From Chitinophagales bacterium (lineage in GTDB: Bacteria; Bacteroidota; Bacteroidia; Chitinophagales; Chitinophagaceae), in contig JAAFJB010000023.1 of the NCBI GenBank assembly GCA_013297995.1, positions 1 through 41,374 on the forward strand: a stretch of 41,374 nucleotides of DNA, given 5' to 3'. The translations under genes were made by a program, and so were the position numbers. Shown here piece by piece: positions 32,552 through 41,300 of this stretch (within the stretch, counting starts at the first letter, position 1; each line of letters opens with the position of its first letter). The notes under the pieces are model-generated. The model ran no database searches and was not told the DNA's origin. It saw only the letters and a list, made by a program, of their open reading frames with translations.

Positions 32552-34411
32552 CTAATCTGGTATAACCAATTTATTATTCGACCTATTCACATCGGCCATC
32601 CGCATGCTTGGATCTATGTCAATAGATTTAAGATCTTTAACAGCCCTCAATGTTGTAAAAATATAGTCAGGGTGCGTCCATCTCCAAGCAGCATGAACTG
32701 TTAAGGGTATTGTATTTTCAGCCGGCTTCACCCCATACATCAGATTCAACGGAATAGTATGCAGTTCCTGTGTTCCATCTTTAAAGGTAAGCAGCACATC
32801 AATTGGCATTGGCATTTTTCCAATTCGCTTTATTGTAATGCCCGTTTTACCATCTGATATTGCAATATCTCCTACACTATAATCGATTGTTTTGGTAGTA
32901 TTAATCCAATATTCTTTGTACCAGTCAAGTTCCATCCCACTTTCTTTCTCGGCAACACGAATAAAATCATTCGGATTGGGATGTTTGAACTTCCATGTAT
33001 TGTAATAACTGAGCAGTATTTTATCCCTAATACTATCCCCTACTATATAGCCTAATTGTGTAATAAATACGGCACCCTTACTATATGCTGCGGTACTGTA
33101 TGCATAATTGGTATTGAAATGATCTGCATGGGTACTAGCAGGTTCTTCGTATCCACTCTTTGCTAACGAAAAATAACTTTTGTAAGAAGCTTCATGCCAG
33201 AAACCAGGTTGATTTCTCAATATTGCCATCACCCTTGTACTTGAATAATCGGTGAACCCTTCATCCATCCAAGGATATAAAGCTTCATTGGTTCCCAACA
33301 TCATCTGGTACCAACTGTGCATCCATTCATGAATGGCCGTACCAATACTGGCCGATCTAATTAGGGTACCCATCGGATATTCCATTCCCCCATCACCACC
33401 TTGAATAAAAGTATAAGTCTTGTATGGATAAGCTCCAAACGATTTTGAGATCAAAGGATAAGCCATGGCACAGGTATCTGCCATTTTTTGCCAACGATTT
33501 TCTAAGGAATCTACTTGCTTGTACACAATTCTAAGTAAAGGTCCTTTATCTGTTTTTCTGGTAATCATTTTATAGGTTGGATCTGCAGCCCACATAAAAT
33601 CGTGCACGTTATTAGCCTGCCATTTCCAGGTAAGCATATCGCCAATAACTGCTTTTGGTATTGTACCTGATTGCTCATACCCAAAACCGACCTCCTGAGC
33701 ATTTAACAAATCACCACCGGCTGCAACCATATAATTTTTATCGATGGTAATATTCACCTCATAATCGCCCCAAACACCATAGAATTCCCTTGCTATATAG
33801 GGATTGGCATTCCATCCTTGATAATCATATTCCACCATTTTAGGATACCACTGGCTCATACTATAACGAATGCCTTCCTTATTGTCTCTCCCACTCCTGC
33901 GCACTTGTAATGGCACTTGTGCCTCAAAAACAATATCAATAATTGTTTTTGATTTGGGCAGAATGGGCTTACTCAACACCACTTCTAAAATAGTCTCTTG
34001 TTCTTTTAATAACTGGGCTACGCCATTTATTTGGACTGATTTTACGCGTTGGTAACCTATCTCATCTGGTGTTAATTTACCAATTCTATCTTTCACACGT
34101 GCATCCCAATCGAGTCCATCATTATTCCTTCTTGGATCAGCCAACACGGTCTTCCCCATCTCTTTACTGCGAATATCCATACTGCTATTGGGCTGAAATG
34201 CATTCCAATACAAGTGCAAGAAAATACGCTTCAAAGTGTCGGGTGATTGATTAAAATACTCCAGCTTTTCTGTCCCGCTAAACCGATTGGTTTGTACATC
34301 TAGTTTCACATCTATCGTATACTTTATTTTTTGTTGCCAACGATCAGGCTGAGCTGATAGTGTGGTAATTAATAAGCAAAATAGGCTGCCTATAGTTATT
34401 ATTTTCTTCAT
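32552..34411 (-). CDS. M1 family metallopeptidase, exported, 619 residues
   Basis: A second, shorter M1 zinc peptidase. A signal peptide covers residues 1-20 (LLITTLSAQ). The catalytic motifs are GGMEYP (about 341-346) and HEWMH (His361, Glu362, His365) with third ligand Glu384 in WMDEGFTDY. The C-terminal extension is about 150 residues shorter than in its paralogue at 18.7 kb, and ends in IDPSMRMADVNRSNN, a match to the DPLRETADINEANN segment of that paralogue. The two are therefore ancient duplicates sharing the same domain plan, though they lie 12 kb apart. It appears to be monocistronic and converges with rsmG at 21 bp. Confidence 0.93.
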   Translation of the reverse strand: MKKIITIGSLFCLLITTLSAQPDRWQQKIKYTIDVKLDVQTNRFSGTEKLEYFNQSPDTLKRIFLHLYWNAFQPNSSMDIRSKEMGKTVLADPRRNNDGLDWDARVKDRIGKLTPDEIGYQRVKSVQINGVAQLLKEQETILEVVLSKPILPKSKTIIDIVFEAQVPLQVRRSGRDNKEGIRYSMSQWYPKMVEYDYQGWNANPYIAREFYGVWGDYEVNITIDKNYMVAAGGDLLNAQEVGFGYEQSGTIPKAVIGDMLTWKWQANNVHDFMWAADPTYKMITRKTDKGPLLRIVYKQVDSLENRWQKMADTCAMAYPLISKSFGAYPYKTYTFIQGGDGGMEYPMGTLIRSASIGTAIHEWMHSWYQMMLGTNEALYPWMDEGFTDYSSTRVMAILRNQPGFWHEASYKSYFSLAKSGYEEPASTHADHFNTNYAYSTAAYSKGAVFITQLGYIVGDSIRDKILLSYYNTWKFKHPNPNDFIRVAEKESGMELDWYKEYWINTTKTIDYSVGDIAISDGKTGITIKRIGKMPMPIDVLLTFKDGTQELHTIPLNLMYGVKPAENTIPLTVHAAWRWTHPDYIFTTLRAVKDLKSIDIDPSMRMADVNRSNNKLVIPD

Positions 34412-34478
34412 AGATTGATCTTATAATTTAGAAATAATATTTTTTATAACCCAAGTAGTTGTGGAGCAGATCAACTTG

Positions 34479-35153
34479 TTATTGTTTTCCTCCAACTACA
34501 ATAACAAGTTCCCCCTTTACTGTTTTTAATTTAAAATAAGTAGCTAGTTCTTGTAAAGTACCCTGCTTATTTTCTTCAAACATTTTGGTAAGTTCCCTAC
34601 TTACAGAACAAGGTCTGTCGACACCAAAATAAATGGAAAATTCTTCCAGTGTTTTTACCAGTCGCATCGGGCTCTCATAAAACACCATGGTTCTTTCCTC
34701 TTCTGCCAATTTTTTCAAGAGGGTTTGGCGGCCTTTTTTAGGTGGCAAAAAGCCTTCAAATACAAAGCGATTGGTGGGAATACCACTGTTTACAAGTGCG
34801 GGGATAAACGCCACTGCACCTGGCAATGAGACAATTTTAATAGCCCGCTGTATACAAGTTCGAACCAATAAAAATGCAGGATCAGAAATACCAGGTGTAC
34901 CTGCATCGGTAATTAGTGCCATTGTTTTACCAGCACTTAATTGATCAGCTATATGATCTACAATTTTATGCTCATTGTGTTGATGATAGGGCGATAGTGG
35001 CTTTTCTATCTCATAATGCTTGAGCAACTTAGAAGAAGTTCTGGTGTCTTCACATAGAATTAGGTCTACTGATTTTAGCACTTCAATAGCTCGAAGCGTA
35101 ATATCTTTCAAATTACCAATAGGTGTGGGAACTAGATAAAGCAAATTAATCAA
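34479..35153 (-). CDS. rsmI: 16S rRNA (cytidine-1402-2'-O)-methyltransferase
   Basis: SAM-dependent enzyme that 2'-O-methylates C1402 of 16S rRNA in the decoding centre. Family motifs in the 224 residues are LYLVPTPIGNLKDITLRAIEVL, DLILCEDTRTSSKLL, MALITDAGTPGISDPAF, the VSLPGAVAFIPALVNSG segment and RFVFEGFLPPKKGRQ. There is no ATG before the conserved start. The two usable codons are TTG at 35153 (8-bp overlap with purS) and TTG at 35144, just after the purS stop; both give a non-ATG start. The gene is last in the pepP-pssA-purS-rsmI run. It is slightly shorter than proteobacterial RsmI, which has a C-terminal HTH extension. Confidence 0.94.
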   Translation of the reverse strand: MINLLYLVPTPIGNLKDITLRAIEVLKSVDLILCEDTRTSSKLLKHYEIEKPLSPYHQHNEHKIVDHIADQLSAGKTMALITDAGTPGISDPAFLLVRTCIQRAIKIVSLPGAVAFIPALVNSGIPTNRFVFEGFLPPKKGRQTLLKKLAEEERTMVFYESPMRLVKTLEEFSIYFGVDRPCSVSRELTKMFEENKQGTLQELATYFKLKTVKGELVIVVGGKQ

Positions 35154-35403
35154 TTATAGCAATCTCAAAAAATTCCATCACTTGGTTGGCCAACAATTGT
35201 TTACTAGCATTTTCAGCAATTGTTTTTGCTTCTTCCGCACTGGCAGCTTCTATGGCAAGGGTGATATGCTTTCCAACCCTTACGTCTTCAATGGCATGAA
35301 TGCCCAAATTACCCAATCCTCCCAACACGGCTTTCCCCTGTGGATCTAAAAGATTTTTTAAAGGCATTATATTAATGGCGACTGTATACTTCATATTTTT
35401 CAT
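35146..35403 (-). CDS. purS: Phosphoribosylformylglycinamidine synthase subunit PurS
   Basis: Small subunit that bridges PurL and PurQ in the split FGAM synthase of purine synthesis. In 85 residues the family pattern is KYTVAINIMPLKNLLDPQGKAV, LGNLGIHAIEDVRVGKHITL and ASAEEAKTIAENASKQLLANQVMEFFEI. A second ATG at 35394 (MKYT) is an equally reasonable start. Neither PurL nor PurQ is in the window, which is unusual because the three often cluster. Its last bases overlap the start of rsmI. Confidence 0.9.
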   Translation of the reverse strand: MKNMKYTVAINIMPLKNLLDPQGKAVLGGLGNLGIHAIEDVRVGKHITLAIEAASAEEAKTIAENASKQLLANQVMEFFEIAIID

Positions 35404-35423
35404 TTAAAATTGCTTCAAGTAAA

Positions 35424-36197
35424 TTATAACTGTTCTGTTTGCTTGTTAAAAAGCAAAGATAGAATTACATAGGTAAAAAAACCGACTGAAATTGACAACC
35501 AGCCAAATATTAGGGCAATCACAACAGAAACGGTTAAAATAATGAGAAAAGGGAGGGCTTTTTTGAAGCTCAGTCCATTAAATTTCAATGCCAGCATGGG
35601 TAGCGTAGAAATCATACCATAACTAACAACCAGTATAAGCGCATACCAGATCCATTTATTCATGAATAAGTTTATTACCCATTCCTCTTGAGCGTACCAA
35701 TATGCCAAGGGTAAGGAAGCAATAAAAATGCCGATAGCAGGTATTGGAATTCCTTTAAACCCGAACTGCTGTGATTTATCAAGGTTGAAGCGAGCAAGCC
35801 TGTAAGCACCTGCACAAGGAATAAGCAATGCCGGCAATAACCACAGCGTGCTGATATCTAAACCACCAGCTTCTTGAGAGAAACAAAATCTTAAAAATTG
35901 CAACACAATAAAACCGGGTGCCACGCCAAAACTCACCAAATCGGCTAAAGAATCTAATTGCTTACCTAATTCAGAAGGAAGTTTCATCCATCTAGCTACA
36001 AAACCATCTAAAAAATCTACTGCTGCGGCAGCAAAAATACACCAACTGGCAAGTACCATTCTTTCGGGAAGCACCACTAGATTATCACCTTCTATGCTAA
36101 CAGTTAAACTTAGTCCCGGTTGTAGAATATACAGCACCGCTAAACAGCCTAGAAAAAGGTTAAGTAGGGTAAATAAATTAGGTATCTGTTTTTTCAT
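35424..36197 (-). CDS. pssA: CDP-diacylglycerol--serine O-phosphatidyltransferase
   Basis: Membrane enzyme that makes phosphatidylserine, the precursor of phosphatidylethanolamine. The CDP-alcohol phosphatidyltransferase signature DG(x)2AR(x)8G(x)3D(x)3D is complete in DFLDGFVARWMKLPSELGKQLDSLADLVSFG. The start MKKQIPNLFTLLNLFLGCLAVLYIL fits the family's first helix. About seven or eight helices in 257 residues are in line with the short Bacillus-type PssA. No PS decarboxylase is adjacent. It lies 27 bp after pepP and 20 bp before purS in the same direction. Confidence 0.93.
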   Translation of the reverse strand: MKKQIPNLFTLLNLFLGCLAVLYILQPGLSLTVSIEGDNLVVLPERMVLASWCIFAAAAVDFLDGFVARWMKLPSELGKQLDSLADLVSFGVAPGFIVLQFLRFCFSQEAGGLDISTLWLLPALLIPCAGAYRLARFNLDKSQQFGFKGIPIPAIGIFIASLPLAYWYAQEEWVINLFMNKWIWYALILVVSYGMISTLPMLALKFNGLSFKKALPFLIILTVSVVIALIFGWLSISVGFFTYVILSLLFNKQTEQL

Positions 36198-36224
36198 TAT
36201 TCTATTTTATGATTTCTTCAGAGT

Positions 36225-37517
36225 CTAGCGTTTCTTCATCAAAGATTCAATTTCTTCTACAGTAATAGGAATATTTTTCATTAAATCTATATTGCCATTC
36301 TTGGTAATCCAAACATTATTTTCTATTCGGATACCCATTTTTTCTTCTTCAATATAAATACCGGGCTCAATAGTGAGCAGCATACCTGCACGAATGGGTT
36401 CATTGCGGGTGCCAAGATCGTGCACATCAATGCCCAAATGATGTGAAATACCGTGGTATAAGTATTTGCGATAAGCGGGATTATTGTTGTCCTCATTTTT
36501 AATATCAGACTTATTCAGCAGCCCTATTTTCTGGAATTGCTGGTTGGCTTCGGCTCCTACTTTATCGGTATAATCAACAATAGAAATGCCTGGTTTTAAA
36601 ATTGATTTTGCATAATTGTGTAGATGAAGGCAGGCATTGTAAACAGATTTTTGTCGCTTGGTAAATTTACCATTAACGGGAACGGTTCTGGTTAAATCAG
36701 CACAGTATCCTCCATACTCTGCTCCAAAATCCATCAGCATCAAATCTCCATCTTCACATACCGCATTATTAGCAATATAATGAAGGGTGCGGGCATTGTC
36801 TCCACTGGCAATAATACTTGCATAAGCGGGGCCAGTAGCGCGATTACTTAAAAAACTATGCCATATTTCTGCCTCAATTTCAAATTCATTTACACCAGGT
36901 TTGATGAATTGCAACAAACGCTTGAAAGTAATATCGGTTATATCAATAGCTTTTTGAACAACAGCAATTTCTGCTTTTGTTTTAATAGATCTCAGATCCT
37001 TCATAATTTTTGCTGCACGTTGAAATGAATGCAATGGATAACTGGCTTTCATTTCATCTATAAAGCGGTAATCTCGGGTTCTTACAGCAGATGCTTTTCT
37101 ATCATTCTCATTGCTGTTTAAATAAATATGCTCTGCGAGGTGAATCCATCCCTGCATGAGAGCAGCTACACTATCCAGCCAAATGATGGTAGCAATACCA
37201 GAAATGGATTGGGCTTCGGCGGCACGCAATCTTTTACCATCCCATTTTTCTTTCAGCGCATTGGGTTTAACCAATACCAATACTTCACGATATTTAGGAT
37301 CGGGACAATCAGGGAATAATACCACCATTGAATCTTCTTGTACAATGCCACTTAACCAAAACAAATCGCTGTTTTGCTTAAACCCATGCAAAGCATCGCC
37401 ATTACTAGGCCACTCATCATTACTCACAAAAATGGCAATACTATTGGGTAACATTTTTTGGACAAACCTTTTTCTATTCTGGGTGAATAAGGTAGAATCT
37501 AGTGGTAAGTATTTCAT
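36225..37517 (-). CDS. pepP: Xaa-Pro aminopeptidase (M24)
   Basis: Dimetal peptidase that removes N-terminal residues preceding proline. The 430 residues contain the AMP_N domain (about 1-135, with SNDEWPSNGDALHGFKQNSDLFWLSG) and the pita-bread M24 domain from about 175. Metal ligands are Asp263 (LMDFGAEYGG), Asp274 (YCADLTRTV), His359 (HGISHHLGIDVHD), Glu384 (TIEPGIYIE) and Glu399 (GIRIENN). There is no signal peptide, so it is cytoplasmic. It is first of a probable four-gene run with pssA, purS and rsmI, and lies only 30 bp downstream of hsdR, the boundary of the accessory edge. Confidence 0.93.
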   Translation of the reverse strand: MKYLPLDSTLFTQNRKRFVQKMLPNSIAIFVSNDEWPSNGDALHGFKQNSDLFWLSGIVQEDSMVVLFPDCPDPKYREVLVLVKPNALKEKWDGKRLRAAEAQSISGIATIIWLDSVAALMQGWIHLAEHIYLNSNENDRKASAVRTRDYRFIDEMKASYPLHSFQRAAKIMKDLRSIKTKAEIAVVQKAIDITDITFKRLLQFIKPGVNEFEIEAEIWHSFLSNRATGPAYASIIASGDNARTLHYIANNAVCEDGDLMLMDFGAEYGGYCADLTRTVPVNGKFTKRQKSVYNACLHLHNYAKSILKPGISIVDYTDKVGAEANQQFQKIGLLNKSDIKNEDNNNPAYRKYLYHGISHHLGIDVHDLGTRNEPIRAGMLLTIEPGIYIEEEKMGIRIENNVWITKNGNIDLMKNIPITVEEIESLMKKR

Positions 37518-37547
37518 GTGTTAATATTAATTGTTTTTATGAACTTG

Positions 37548-40478
37548 TTATCCCGCCATTCCGTTTATAAATGTCTCTACAAAATCCATTATGCGTTTTA
37601 ATATTCTGTCGCCTAATTTTTTGCGTTGAAGTAAACTTGGTTTTTCACCGTCTATGAGTTCTAATACTTCGTCTCTCAATGGTTGCCTTTCCGCAAATAA
37701 GTAGTCTTCAATTAATTTTTCTGTCTTGTCTGGTGAAAGGCTTTCTTCTGTCACCAATTTAGAAAATGCTTTTTGTTGTTCTTCGTTCCAATATTTGTCA
37801 AACGCTGGTGCAACTTCGTCTGTGTCCACAATAACTGGCAAATTCTCTTGAATAAATTTCTCTATCAATTCTCGTTTGCTTCGCAAAGTCGTTTCGGTGC
37901 TTAACAAGTTGAAAATTTCCTGCTCCGCTTTGGTCGTGTCTTTTTGTGCTTGTGCTTTGAGTTTGATTAAAAGCTGAATGATATAAGCAACATTTATTTC
38001 GTCTCGGTGGATTAATTCCAATTCAAAATCCACATCTTCCAATATAGAAACTTTTTCTTTTTGGTGGTTGCTTTTTACTTTATCGTAAAGGTCAAGATAC
38101 TTGCTTTTAAAATCTTCAAATTGTTGCTCGGTCATTTTTAAGTCAGCCCATTTGAAGTCTGAAAATGCTGTGAGAATATTTTTTATTCTCATTAAATCTC
38201 TGAACGATTTTATAAATTCTAATTCATCATCTTCGGTTTCTAAATCATCAACATTGTCTGTGGTTGGCGTTAAGGCAATTAAATGCTCAAAGGCTTCATC
38301 AAATTTGGCTGTGTAGTCTTCATAAGGTTTCATTATGATTACTTCAATAGCTTCTTTGTTGCTAAATAAAGTAATGGCTTCGTCTGTTCGGCTTTTCAGG
38401 TTGCGGAACGCAACAATATTGCCTTGACTTTTCTGCTCGTTTAATATCCTGTTTGTTCGGCTGTATGCTTGAATAAGTCCATGATACCTCAAATTCTTGT
38501 CCACATACATTGTGTTCAATGTAGGGCTGTCAAACCCCGTAAGGAACATATTTACAACTACTAAAATATCAATTTTACGTTCCTTTACTTTCTTTGAAAT
38601 GTCGTTGTAATAGTTGTAAAAACTTTGGCTGTCTTTAATGCTATTACTTTCATTAAACATCTTACTATAATCTTCAACGTATTCGGCTAACTTGTCTCTG
38701 CTGTGAAGATTTACTTTGTATTCTGGTGCAAGTTCTGCCACTACATTCAAATCAACATTATCAAAATCAGTTTCAAAGTTTATGAAGCCGTTTGCATCTG
38801 CATCATCTTCATTTGCTCCGTAACTGAAAATAGTGGCAATGTTCAAATTGTGTAATCCTTCCGCCTTTTTCTTTTTGAATAAATCAACGTATTTGATAAG
38901 CGTAGGAACATTATTAATACAAAACATAGCCGTAAATTCTCGGCTATGGGTTTTGCGATTGTGATGTGCAATAATGTAATCCGTTATTTTTTCTAAACGG
39001 GTTTCATCTTCCATCAACTCTTTGGTGTCAATGTCTTCTACTTCAATATCAATATTGGTTTCTCGTCCGTCTTTGTGTTTGTATCTTCCAACATATTCAA
39101 CAGCAAACTTTAAAACATTTTCGTCTTTGATTGCATCTGTAATTACATATTTGTGCAAACAGTCTTCAAACAAATCTTTGGTGGTTCGCTTGCCGTGTTC
39201 GTTTTTGGCAGCATTATCTTTAAATATTGGAGTGCCAGTAAAACCAAACAACTGAGCATTATTAAAAAACTCCTTTATTCTTTTGTGTGTATCTCCAAAT
39301 TGGCTTCTATGGCATTCGTCAAAAATGAAAATGATACGCTTGTCTTTCAAGTCAGCCATTTTTGCCTCATACTTCAATTTGCTAATGGCGGTGTTTAGCT
39401 TTTGAATAGTAGTTACAATGAGTTTGGAGTTTTTAGCTTCTCCTTTTTTGTCAACGTATGTTCCTGTAAATTGCTTTACTAAGTTTTGTGTATTGTCTGT
39501 GCCGTCAATACATCCTTCTTGGAAGCTGTTAAACTCTTTGGTGGTTTGGTAATCCAAATCTTTTCTGTCCACCACAAAAACAACTTTGTGAACTTGTGGC
39601 AAAGCCATTAAAATCTGACTGGCTTTGAAACTGGTTAGGGTTTTGCCCGAACCTGTGGTATGCCATATATAACCGTTCTTGGTGGAATTCTTTACTCTTT
39701 CAATTAATGCTTCAACTGCATAAAATTGATACGGACGAAGCACCATTGGAATTTTATAGGCTTCATTCAGTACAATGTATTTGCATATCATTTTACTTAA
39801 ATGACAAGGCTCTAAAAAAGTATCGGTAAAGCCATTCAGAATATTGGAAAGTCTTTTGTTTTCAACGTCTGTCCAAAAGAAAGTTTGTTTGAAACTTTGG
39901 TTTCTATTGTTGGCGTAATACTTTGTATTTACTCCGTTGCTGATAATGAAAATTTGCACATACTGAAATAAACCGTATCCTGCACCGAAAGAATGTCGAT
40001 GATTACGATTGATTTGATTGAAAGCCTCTTTGAGTTCCAAGCCTCTTCGTTTCAATTCTATTTGAACCAAAGGCATACCGTTTATGAGAATGGTTACATC
40101 ATATCGGTTTTTGTATTTACCTTCTTGACTTACTTGGTTGGTAACTTGATATTGATTTTGACACCAATGTTCTGTATTAAGAAATTCAAAATAAAGGTTG
40201 TCGCCATTATCCCGAACAAGATGTTGCTTTTGGCGAAGCATTTTTGATTTTTCAAAAACAGAGCCTTTGCTCAACAAGTTTAAAATCTTCTCAAACTCTG
40301 TTTTGGTAAGTTGTTCACTTCCTGTTTTGGTGAGTGCTGATTGATTGTGTTTTTCTAATTGCCCTTTCAAGTTGAGCAATAAATCTTTTTCGCTATTGAT
40401 AACAATATAGCCGTAACCCAATTTTTGTAACTGGACAATGAGTTGTTCCTCTAATATTTGTTCGGATTGTCTACTCAT
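37548..40478 (-). CDS. hsdR: Type I restriction enzyme, R subunit
   Basis: DNA-translocating and cleaving subunit of a type I restriction-modification complex. The 976 residues show an N-terminal nuclease with the PD-(D/E)xK core Asp127...Glu141-x-Lys143 (YDVTILINGMPLVQIELKRRG). The SF2 helicase Walker A TTGSGKT is at 274-280, DECH at 387-390, FTGTP at 413-417, and motif VI sits near QAYSRTNRIL. A C-terminal helical region (from about 770) would bind the methylase core; the layout is like EcoR124I-type HsdR. hsdM and hsdS are not in the window; they may lie beyond its right edge, behind the transposase element. The gene is full length with no visible frameshift. Confidence 0.95.
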   Translation of the reverse strand: MSRQSEQILEEQLIVQLQKLGYGYIVINSEKDLLLNLKGQLEKHNQSALTKTGSEQLTKTEFEKILNLLSKGSVFEKSKMLRQKQHLVRDNGDNLYFEFLNTEHWCQNQYQVTNQVSQEGKYKNRYDVTILINGMPLVQIELKRRGLELKEAFNQINRNHRHSFGAGYGLFQYVQIFIISNGVNTKYYANNRNQSFKQTFFWTDVENKRLSNILNGFTDTFLEPCHLSKMICKYIVLNEAYKIPMVLRPYQFYAVEALIERVKNSTKNGYIWHTTGSGKTLTSFKASQILMALPQVHKVVFVVDRKDLDYQTTKEFNSFQEGCIDGTDNTQNLVKQFTGTYVDKKGEAKNSKLIVTTIQKLNTAISKLKYEAKMADLKDKRIIFIFDECHRSQFGDTHKRIKEFFNNAQLFGFTGTPIFKDNAAKNEHGKRTTKDLFEDCLHKYVITDAIKDENVLKFAVEYVGRYKHKDGRETNIDIEVEDIDTKELMEDETRLEKITDYIIAHHNRKTHSREFTAMFCINNVPTLIKYVDLFKKKKAEGLHNLNIATIFSYGANEDDADANGFINFETDFDNVDLNVVAELAPEYKVNLHSRDKLAEYVEDYSKMFNESNSIKDSQSFYNYYNDISKKVKERKIDILVVVNMFLTGFDSPTLNTMYVDKNLRYHGLIQAYSRTNRILNEQKSQGNIVAFRNLKSRTDEAITLFSNKEAIEVIIMKPYEDYTAKFDEAFEHLIALTPTTDNVDDLETEDDELEFIKSFRDLMRIKNILTAFSDFKWADLKMTEQQFEDFKSKYLDLYDKVKSNHQKEKVSILEDVDFELELIHRDEINVAYIIQLLIKLKAQAQKDTTKAEQEIFNLLSTETTLRSKRELIEKFIQENLPVIVDTDEVAPAFDKYWNEEQQKAFSKLVTEESLSPDKTEKLIEDYLFAERQPLRDEVLELIDGEKPSLLQRKKLGDRILKRIMDFVETFINGMAG

Positions 40479-40494
40479 ATTATTTCAATTTTTT

Positions 40495-40559
40495 GCTCCA
40501 TAGGAGCATTCTGTTTGTAGCATTGATGGTTAAGGTGTTCTTAAAAGCTCCGTAGGAGC
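40495..40559. repeat. REP-like palindromes left of the transposase gene (two copies)
   Basis: Two 13-nt imperfect palindromes: GCTCCATAGGAGC (40495-40507) and GCTCCGTAGGAGC (40547-40559). The first is followed by ATTCTGTTTGTAGC, resembling the copy at 41288 (GTTCTGT). The second extends to the 22-bp inverted repeat listed separately. These lie between the hsdR start and the transposase stop. Confidence 0.8.
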
Positions 40560-41057
40560 GACCTGTATCATTCTATCCATTCAAACAGATATTTTTCATC
40601 AAATTCAATTTCAAATCTATGAAGAAAGTCAAGGTATTCTTCTTTAAAGGTTTGTTTTTTGTGATGCTCTTCCTGATTTAAAATATATTTACAAATATTA
40701 TCTATTTGGCTTTTTGAATAAGAAAAAGCTCCAAAGCCTTCTTGCCAATTAAATTTGCCATTTATCCATTGGTTGTCATTTATAAATTTAGAAGAACCTG
40801 CTTTAATATCTCTAACCAAATCTGAAATAGCAATATTGGGTTGTAAGCCCACTAACAAATGGGTGTGGTCGGGCATTGCAAAAATTGACAGCATTTTTTG
40901 TTTTCTGTTTTGTACAATGCCTGTAATGTACTTATGCAATTCTTCTCTATTTTGCTTCGCAATTAGGTTTTGTCTGCCTTTTACGGCAAATACAATTTGA
41001 ATATAAATTTGTGTGTAGGTATTTGGCATTTTATTTACAGGTTGCTCCTACGGAGCT
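40546..41057. mobile_element. Compact IS200-like / REPtron element with 22-bp inverted repeats
   Basis: The transposase gene is tightly bracketed by AGCTCCGTAGGAGCGACCTGTA (40546-40567) and its inverted copy (41036-41057, identical save one base, G to A in the same orientation). The left repeat ends at the base before the transposase stop codon; the right lies 6 bp from its ATG. Total length is 512 bp. Each repeat carries the 13-nt palindrome. The inverted layout fits a REP-associated tyrosine transposase unit better than a classical IS200, whose ends are not inverted copies. Target-site information is not visible from one copy. Confidence 0.72.
40568..41029 (-). CDS. IS200-like / REP-associated HUH-type tyrosine transposase
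   Basis: Single-strand DNA nicking and rejoining enzyme of the Y1 HUH class. The 153 residues begin MPNTYTQIYIQIVFAVKGRQ. The metal-binding HUH motif is His55-x-His57 (MPDHTHLLVGL), and the nucleophile is probably Tyr115 in the helix QIDNICKYILNQEEHHKK. The segment FNWQEGFGAFSYSKSQI is typical of Bacteroidota members associated with interspersed palindromes. The protein appears intact. It is not accompanied by TnpB. It sits beside hsdR in an accessory region and is flanked on both sides by REP-like palindromes, its likely substrates. Confidence 0.9.
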   Translation of the reverse strand: MPNTYTQIYIQIVFAVKGRQNLIAKQNREELHKYITGIVQNRKQKMLSIFAMPDHTHLLVGLQPNIAISDLVRDIKAGSSKFINDNQWINGKFNWQEGFGAFSYSKSQIDNICKYILNQEEHHKKQTFKEEYLDFLHRFEIEFDEKYLFEWIE

Positions 41058-41300
41058 ATTTTAATGATTGTTATATCTTTTCTACAAACAGTTTGCCCCG
41101 ATGGGGCAGGATTAATATTCATTAATTTCATCTCCACAAATGGTTTGCTCCGATGGGGCAGGATTAATATTCATTAATTTCATCTCCACAAATGGTTTGC
41201 TCCGATGGGGCAGGATTTTGTATCTACTTAGGATTGCTCCGTAGGAGCTTGCCGATTGTAGAAAATTAGTGGTTAAGTGCATTTGTAGCTCCGTAGGAGC
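41044..41300. repeat. REP-like palindrome array right of the transposase gene (six copies)
   Basis: Six 13-nt palindromic cores: 41044-41056 (inverted GCTCCTACGGAGC), 41095-41107 (GCCCCGATGGGGC), 41147-41159 and 41199-41211 (GCTCCGATGGGGC), 41236-41248 and 41288-41300 (GCTCCGTAGGAGC). Stem bases vary in a mostly paired way (CTCC/GGAG or CCCC/GGGG), so hairpin shape is kept. The short minus-strand frame crossing them (41112-41318) is a product of the repeats and not a gene. Confidence 0.8.
41101..41204. repeat. Tandem 52-bp repeat, two full copies and a partial third
   Basis: Units start at 41101 and 41153 and are identical over 52 bp; a third begins at 41205 and keeps only its first 13 bases. 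Each unit carries ATTAATATTCATTAATTTCA, TCTCCACAAATGG and the core GCTCCG/ATGGGGC across the unit junction. A degenerate earlier unit (CTACAAACAGTTTGCCCCG) precedes 41101. It probably arose by slippage on REP-like units. Confidence 0.9.

Noticed and set aside
41095..41248. Possible CRISPR array
   Set aside because: Spacing between palindromes is 50 bp or so, but the intervening sequence is repeated as well (tandem units), there are no unique spacers and no cas genes are present.
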